Below, one piece after another: positions 58,565 through 64,000 of a DNA stretch of 64,000 nt. The stretch is from Raphanus sativus. Its lineage: Eukaryota; Streptophyta; Magnoliopsida; Brassicales; Brassicaceae. The DNA lies in contig NC_079518.1 in NCBI RefSeq assembly GCF_000801105.2, positions 9,742,106 to 9,806,105 on the forward strand, in the 5' to 3' direction. Below the pieces are notes generated by a model. The model did no database searches, was not told the origin of the DNA, and saw nothing but the letters and a program-made list of their open reading frames with translations. A program made the position numbers and the translations under genes. Positions within the stretch are counted from its first letter, which is position 1; each line of letters opens with the position of its first letter.

Positions 58565-59897
58565 GCCCATAAATGAGGCGTTAATGATATCTCTTGCACT
58601 CTGAAATATATAATTTTTTTTTTTTACTTCCAAATCTCGATACCATTTCCAAATAAATCCCAGAAGGGAGGTTTTTACAACAAGGAAATTTAATAAGACA
58701 ATGAAGCTCACTAGCACTTACTAAAAGGAGCAGAATCAGATATTTTTTGAAACCAAAAACCCAGTGAAGCAGAAATGTTTGAATGATGCCATCTCAAGAC
58801 TGAAATTTGTCGAACCAAGTAGAAAGATAAGACTCCTGAGCACGAGAGGGAACTGAACCGTTAGGAGGTTTCTCTCTGTCGAGACCCAGCAGCTTTGCCC
58901 GGACTTGAGGGTATCTCCTTGACAATCACAAGAGTTGGCTTTTGCGGACCAGAGTGAAGCCGAGAATTCTTTTCTCTCCAAATGAAAAGAATGTTTATTT
59001 GTGTTTCATCTTTACCTTAATCTCAACCTGATGCGTCATGCTATTTAGTTTATATGATTTGTTGAGATACGTATCATCATTACTAAACTTTAATTAACTG
59101 ATACAGTACACATGTAAATATATACAGAAAAGTATTATAACAGTAATTTGCAGAATTACTAAAAACAATAAAAAAATTATATCCTTCACATATAGCGGCT
59201 CACTAGTTTCGAATCAAATTCGATGAATAGTCTAATAATAAATAACAAAGTGCAATTACCAAAACTAGTAATGTAGAGATCTAAAATTTGAATGAGATGT
59301 CATTTTCTTGATAGAATTATTCTAAGTTGTAAGTGACCTGGCACCAATCGAGCATATCTTTCCTTACAAGCATACCAGTAAAAGAAAAGAAAAAAAGAAT
59401 ACCAGTAAAGCTTCCAGTATATGTGCGTCTATGAACTGAATTATATATATATATAATGCGCGTGTGTAAATTACAGTTATGTTGTCTGCAAAATAATCTC
59501 GGTAGTATATCAAACGAGGACAAAATAGTACGGAAATAGTAATGATACACAAACCAATTAGCAAAACGTTGGAGATGGCTGCAAGAATGTGTGTTGGGTA
59601 TTTGTAACCAAGTAAGCTATCACACTAGCTAACTCTAATACCCCTTGTCGAGAATTCTTAAACCAATTAACCAATTTATTTCACTTGATTAGTTAACTTT
59701 ATCACACTTTTTGTTATTGTTTGAATTAGTTAAAACACACACAAAATTTAGTTACCGAGTTCTCTTTACCGGTACATCTGGAGTGCCAAATGGCACTCTC
59801 AACGATTCATTAATATAAGTATGTACAAGATTTCTTACACAACCAGCTCTATATGTTTCCTCTATTCACTAATCTAAATACTTAAGTTTAATGAACA
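58565..59897. other. Spacer with an unassigned minus-strand frame
   Basis: A minus-strand ORF of 81 codons at 58736-58981 matches no known family and may be transposon debris. Nothing else supported. Confidence 0.3.
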
Positions 59898-60640
59898 CTA
59901 GTGGTTTGTCCGCGCTTTGCGCGGAATGTTTATCAATTTTATGACATAATATTTAGCATATGTTATAAATTCTAAATGTATATATTGTAAATAAACACTT
60001 GAGTGGATGGGCTAACAAAAGACTTCATTTCAAGTATTTCAATTCGTCTAACATTGTTATTTGTCAAAGATTACCTTCAATTGCATAAATTATCTATGTC
60101 TTTAAAGTTTATCTATATTTATAGATTATTTGGATTTTTAAATTGTATATCACATATTTGTTATGTTTTTAATGCAAGTCCTAAATAATTTTTTGAAAGC
60201 AGGAAAATAATATACCAAAAACTCTATAAATTAATAATATTGTAACTATGATATTTTATTAATTTATAGAGTTCTTGATTTATAAAGTTTCAGTTTTAGG
60301 TTTTTGTATACTAAACTATATTTTCTTTTTAAAAAATTAAAAAGTAGATAATTTTAAAATTTGTTTATTAATTAAATTTATAAGTTGATTTGGATTATTT
60401 TATTCTGTTATTTAGTTTATATTAGATATGTGTCTATCACATAGTATAAATCACAACTTTGTTTTAGCTAATCTAGATTTTTTCACTTCCCAAGTTGTAC
60501 TTGTTTAGTATTAATCGGTAAAACTTATATGCAAATATTACAAAATAAATATTTGTAATAGTTTTAGTTTGTTATCACACGTAAAATTAGAACTGAAATC
60601 CTAAACCAAAACCCAATTAATCCTAAAACACACCTGACAC
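59898..60640 (-). mobile_element. Helitron 3' end, minus orientation, other end not found
   Basis: CTAGTGGTTTGTCCGCGCTT followed by TGCGCGGA gives CTAG plus hairpin CCGCGC-TTT-GCGCGG on the minus strand, preceded by A. The 5' terminus could not be located, so the end coordinate is arbitrary. Confidence 0.5.
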
Positions 60641-60834
60641 TATCTATTTAAAGCAAAAAAAAATGTCTTCCGAGCTTTAAATTTTGAGGCTATAGGGTTT
60701 TCCAGCTTAACTTGTACAAAACTAAACCATTCTAAAAAGTAATTATTCGTATTTATTTTTGAAAAAAATGCATTCAAATCGTTCATTTTTTTCATTATCC
60801 TAAAATCGTTATCTATATTTTCATTGACATTCTT

Positions 60835-60883
60835 ACATAACAATATTTGTTTTTTTTTGAAACACCACATAACAATATTTGTT
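60835..60883 (-). mobile_element. Minimal poly(A) retroposon insertion with 17-bp target duplication
   Basis: ACATAACAATATTTGTT lies at 60835-60851 and 60867-60883 around 15 bases, TTTTTTTGAAACACC, which is GGTGTTTC plus poly(A) on the minus strand. Confidence 0.65.
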
Positions 60884-60897
60884 AAAGTTTGACTTAG

Positions 60898-60932
<35 letters not shown>

Positions 60933-61549
60933 TGTATATATATATAGCTTAAAATCTTAGAAGATATTCTAATATTTACTTTACTATCTGGGTTTATAGT
61001 GTTTTTATTATTTTGTTATTTGATATAAAGTTTTTGGATTTTTTTCTAAATGTTGCTTCTAAATTAATTTTAATTTGATTATTACATATTAACATATTTA
61101 ATTTTGATTTAATTTGATAAATATTCTGTTTGGCTATCGAATATAAAATTCTGATTTTTTTATTGAAAGGGTTATACCAAGCTTAGCTTAACAATTGCAC
61201 TCTAATTATATACATATTTAGGCATTCTATTTTTATTTTGGTACACATACAGTTTTTCTTTTCCAACAGTATACATACAATTTTAAATAAATTTATTGAT
61301 GGTTAAATAATTTGAAATCTTGTGGACCTATTATTCAGAAATAACATAGTTGATTTCTTCTTAAATGTGAGCCAATACAAAACGCTGTTGATGTTATTCC
61401 TTTAGTTGACACATAACTTGTCACCATTTATGATTTACTTGGTTGGTTCCTAATGATTATGAAGTGATTCATTTTATAAGAAAGACCATGTCAACGCTTC
61501 ATTCCTATTGAAATGGTTGAGTCTGCTTCATTCCTATTAAGACACCAAG

Positions 61550-61720
61550 TCTGTCATAAGTGAACGATGTGGCGTGGACGTATAATGGCTGTCCAAACTC
61601 CATCTTCCACCTCTGGAAACAGAGGAACAATGTGCTCCATAACAATTGTGCCATCACACCAGCAGGAATATGCGAAGATGATATACAGAGATGTGAAGTG
61701 CACCTATCTTCTCAAGGAGG
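61550..61720 (+). pseudogene. LINE reverse-transcriptase (zf-RVT region) fragment
   Basis: The translation includes SIFHLWKQRNNVLHNN and TPAGI, matching the HxWKxRNxxxH block of plant LINE zinc-finger/RVT C-terminal regions. Only about 45 codons remain. The rest of 60900-62400 shows nothing else I can assign. Confidence 0.5.
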
Positions 61721-62407
61721 AATCTTGTTATATCTTGTTTTCCTTTATTTTTTCCTTGAAAGAGTAGTTCTAGATTGCACCTGTTGTAAATCTAAACATC
61801 ATTTTTATGATATTAGCATTTTAGCGAAAATAAAAGTATAATGATATTATGGCTCTGTACATTTTTAATTAGATCATTTTTCTGTTTAGTTTGTAAACTC
61901 ACTGTTTTGATAATTTCTACTGTCTATTCCATTAACTAAATTAATGAACGGAGAAAATTGTTATGCACGAACTTAACTTAACTATCTGTAATATACTAAC
62001 ATGTCTTTTTATGGTTGTTCTGTGTGCTTTTCATGGTGGCGATAGAGATGTATTTCTCTTTGGATTAAAATATTTGAGAGGTAGCAACTGATGTATATCA
62101 ACGAAGCGGACACTCTTATTTGTATGTCTAGATTCTCAAAGACAAATTAAGGAGGGGTTGTCAAACAGTATCATGTTGATTGACCATAAACACTATCATG
62201 TTTATAAATTAAAAAAACATTATCCTACGCATCTTGTCTCGTAAACAAACTAAGATTCTCATGTGCAGGAGATAATTTAAGACAACTCTGGGCCTGGAAT
62301 AAAGATTAAAGTCCATACCAAATCTAGTGTCAAAGACGCAAGGCTAAACCCAAACCAAAACACATCATTTAATTAGGAGTGCCATGTGTCATTATCCCCC
62401 CAAGGAG

Positions 62408-62612
62408 AAAAAAAAAGCCAACTTTTTTTTTTTGATAACTATGGTATCTGGGCAGCCACATTCCCAACTATCCCTCCGAAGGGGTCCAGCGCCCCAACGG
62501 AAGGGATGTTAAATCCGTTGTGGCCAAGGCTCGAACCCGGATGGCGGGCAGTACAGCTGTACCTCCTTTACCACCAAGCTACGAGCACTTGGTTAAAAAA
62601 AAAGCCAACTTT
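62408..62612 (-). mobile_element. tRNA-derived SINE with 18-bp target duplication
   Basis: The body is 62426-62594 (169 bp) on the minus strand, flanked by AAAAAAAAAGCCAACTTT at 62408-62425 and 62595-62612. On the minus strand it begins AACCAAGTGCTCG, has A box TAGCTTGGTGG (62571-62581) and B box GGGTTCGAGCC (62529-62539), and ends GTTATC plus a short A tail. This is the structure of a polymerase III SINE of the kind common in Brassicaceae; I cannot name the subfamily. Confidence 0.88.
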
Positions 62613-62639
62613 ATTTATAAAGATGTGTGTATAAGAGAT

Positions 62640-64000
62640 GAAACCTACAGCCCAAAGAAGAAGAAACAATAACTCTTGACTGAAATCTCTCATTGCTTTT
62701 CCTCAACTCTCTGTAGCTCGCTTCTTTGCCTCTCGACATCTTCTTAGCTCTTGCTTTTTGCTTCTCTCTCTAATTTCAGATCTCTGTAGAGTGAGTATAC
62801 TATTTGTTAGGAGGTAAGAAATTAGGTTTAGGAAGTTTATATAGTGTCTCCCCAAACTCTATCACTAATAGATTTCAGTCATTAAGACAAACATAACATA
62901 TATCCATAGAGCATAAAATGGAATATACAGTTTTCCTGAAGTAGACATTTCATTTTAGATAATTTTACGGATTTCCTTACAACTTCAAACTGCTGAAGAC
63001 AGGTTTCTGAAGTGGTCACTTCAGTTCTGTAGGTGAAATGCAGACCAGATGCGCATAATCAACAAATCTCTACTTTGGACGTTTGGTCACTTGTATTTGT
63101 CATATATGTAAATGAAATACCATCTTTTTGTCGATTTACCTCAACTGTAAGATGAACCTGAGACTTCAAGTCATAGTCTCAACTAGTGAACCGTTCCTGC
63201 AAACCTTTCACCTTTACCACCAGAAAGAAACAGACCTGTAATCTTTAACGGTGACCCTCAGCTCTAAATCTAAACGTCTTTAATTTTTTTTTTCAAACTC
63301 GATCATCTGAACCTTTTTATCCATTTCCCATATTTGACTATCTGAACTTCTTACTGCAGCAAGGTGATAGACCGATAAAACATCTTGCACTTCCGCTATC
63401 TCGACTTAGTCGGTGACATTGAGTGTCACCAAACAACAACTTTTAGAATGTGCTTTACACTAAACAATTCTTGACGTATATAGCGATAGTAACTAAACAC
63501 TACACATAAGAAAATCTTATGCAGATTTTATGGCTGGATTAAGGTGGGGTAAATTGGGTGAACACATGAAGATGAGAATAACATCTGGAAAGCGTATATG
63601 TGAAGCCTATAGAAACAACAGACAAATAATCAAAGATAATAGTTTCTAGTTTGGTTTTGTAAAATTATATCAGTTAGGATGTTGACACGGCAATAACAAA
63701 GGAATCCATAAACGGATACATAGATGTAGTTACATAAGACACATGATCATATTTAATATCAATATAACTTTGGGTTCCACACTGCCATATTCGTGTTGAT
63801 TGAATGACCAACCAATATGGTCCATGAACGTTTGGTTGATATTAGATCCCGAATCCATTCTGGCAAAAACACTAATCTTTTCGTGATTGGATTTTGGCTG
63901 GGATGAGATGTGAGTCTGTGACCTTAGGGCACATAAACCAAATAACACTTAGTTTGATAGAAGACTATATAACCTCTTTCGTAGTAATGCCATAAAATAG
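62640..64000. other. Distal region, no gene assigned
   Basis: 62660-62790 is CT-rich and resembles a plant 5' leader (CTCTCTGTAG, TTGCTTCTCTCTC), but no coding exon follows in the window that I can support. A perfect 8-bp-arm hairpin CTGAAGTGGTCACTTCAG lies at 63007-63024. A minus-strand frame at 63730-63948 is unassigned. Confidence 0.3.

Overview
This is a window of plant nuclear DNA from a Brassicaceae genome, most likely Brassica or a close relative. It has GT-AG introns, a nuclear tRNA-Arg, and Helitrons, MITEs, SINE/LINE retroposons and a Ty1/copia element of crucifer type. The single-copy genes appear in the order of Arabidopsis chromosome 4 near At4g31160-At4g31370 (locus numbers are from memory): DCAF1 C-terminus, Raf-like kinase, trihelix-like factor, ChaC/GGCT, proteasome beta subunit PBA1, SAUR37-like, selenoprotein-H-like and FLA5-like. 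Several Arabidopsis neighbours are absent, as expected after polyploidy and gene loss.

Layout. 1-8.6 kb is a gene-dense block: DCAF1 end (+), kinase (-), tRNA-Arg (+), trihelix-like gene (-), ChaC gene (+). 8.7-15.3 kb is AT-rich and built mostly of DNA transposons: a MULE-type MITE with 9-bp target duplications, two abutting Helitrons carrying a Stowaway-type MITE, a PIF/Harbinger-type MITE and unrecognised remnants. 15.4-30.5 kb holds one malectin-like LRR receptor kinase. Its 13 exons give an uninterrupted 877-residue reading frame, but introns 1, 2 and 5 are swollen to 4.5, 5.5 and 1.7 kb by Helitrons, three of which lie head to tail in intron 2. About 140 bp past its stop codon sits a complete copia element (30.7-35.4 kb) with one intact 1382-codon ORF and two identical 283-bp LTRs, so it is a very recent insertion. 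35.8-39.5 kb holds another Helitron, a copia remnant and a 0.9-kb poly(A) retroposon with a 13-bp target duplication. 39.9-53.2 kb returns to the conserved genes, separated by fold-back elements that begin GGGAAAATTCC and have 9-bp target duplications. 53.5-64 kb is a second transposon-rich stretch (Helitrons, a nested MULE-type MITE, a tRNA-derived SINE, LINE debris) with no recognisable intact gene.

The conserved genes are unrelated housekeeping or growth genes (ubiquitin ligase substrate receptor, proteasome subunit, glutathione turnover, auxin response, cell-wall glycoprotein) and show no sign of acting as one system. The receptor kinase is the one gene not expected from the Arabidopsis order and belongs to a fast-evolving family. 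The most unusual observations are the intact but transposon-bloated receptor kinase, the precise Helitron concatemers, the fold-back family, and five minimal poly(A)-tail insertions of 11-28 bp with perfect 15-18-bp target duplications.
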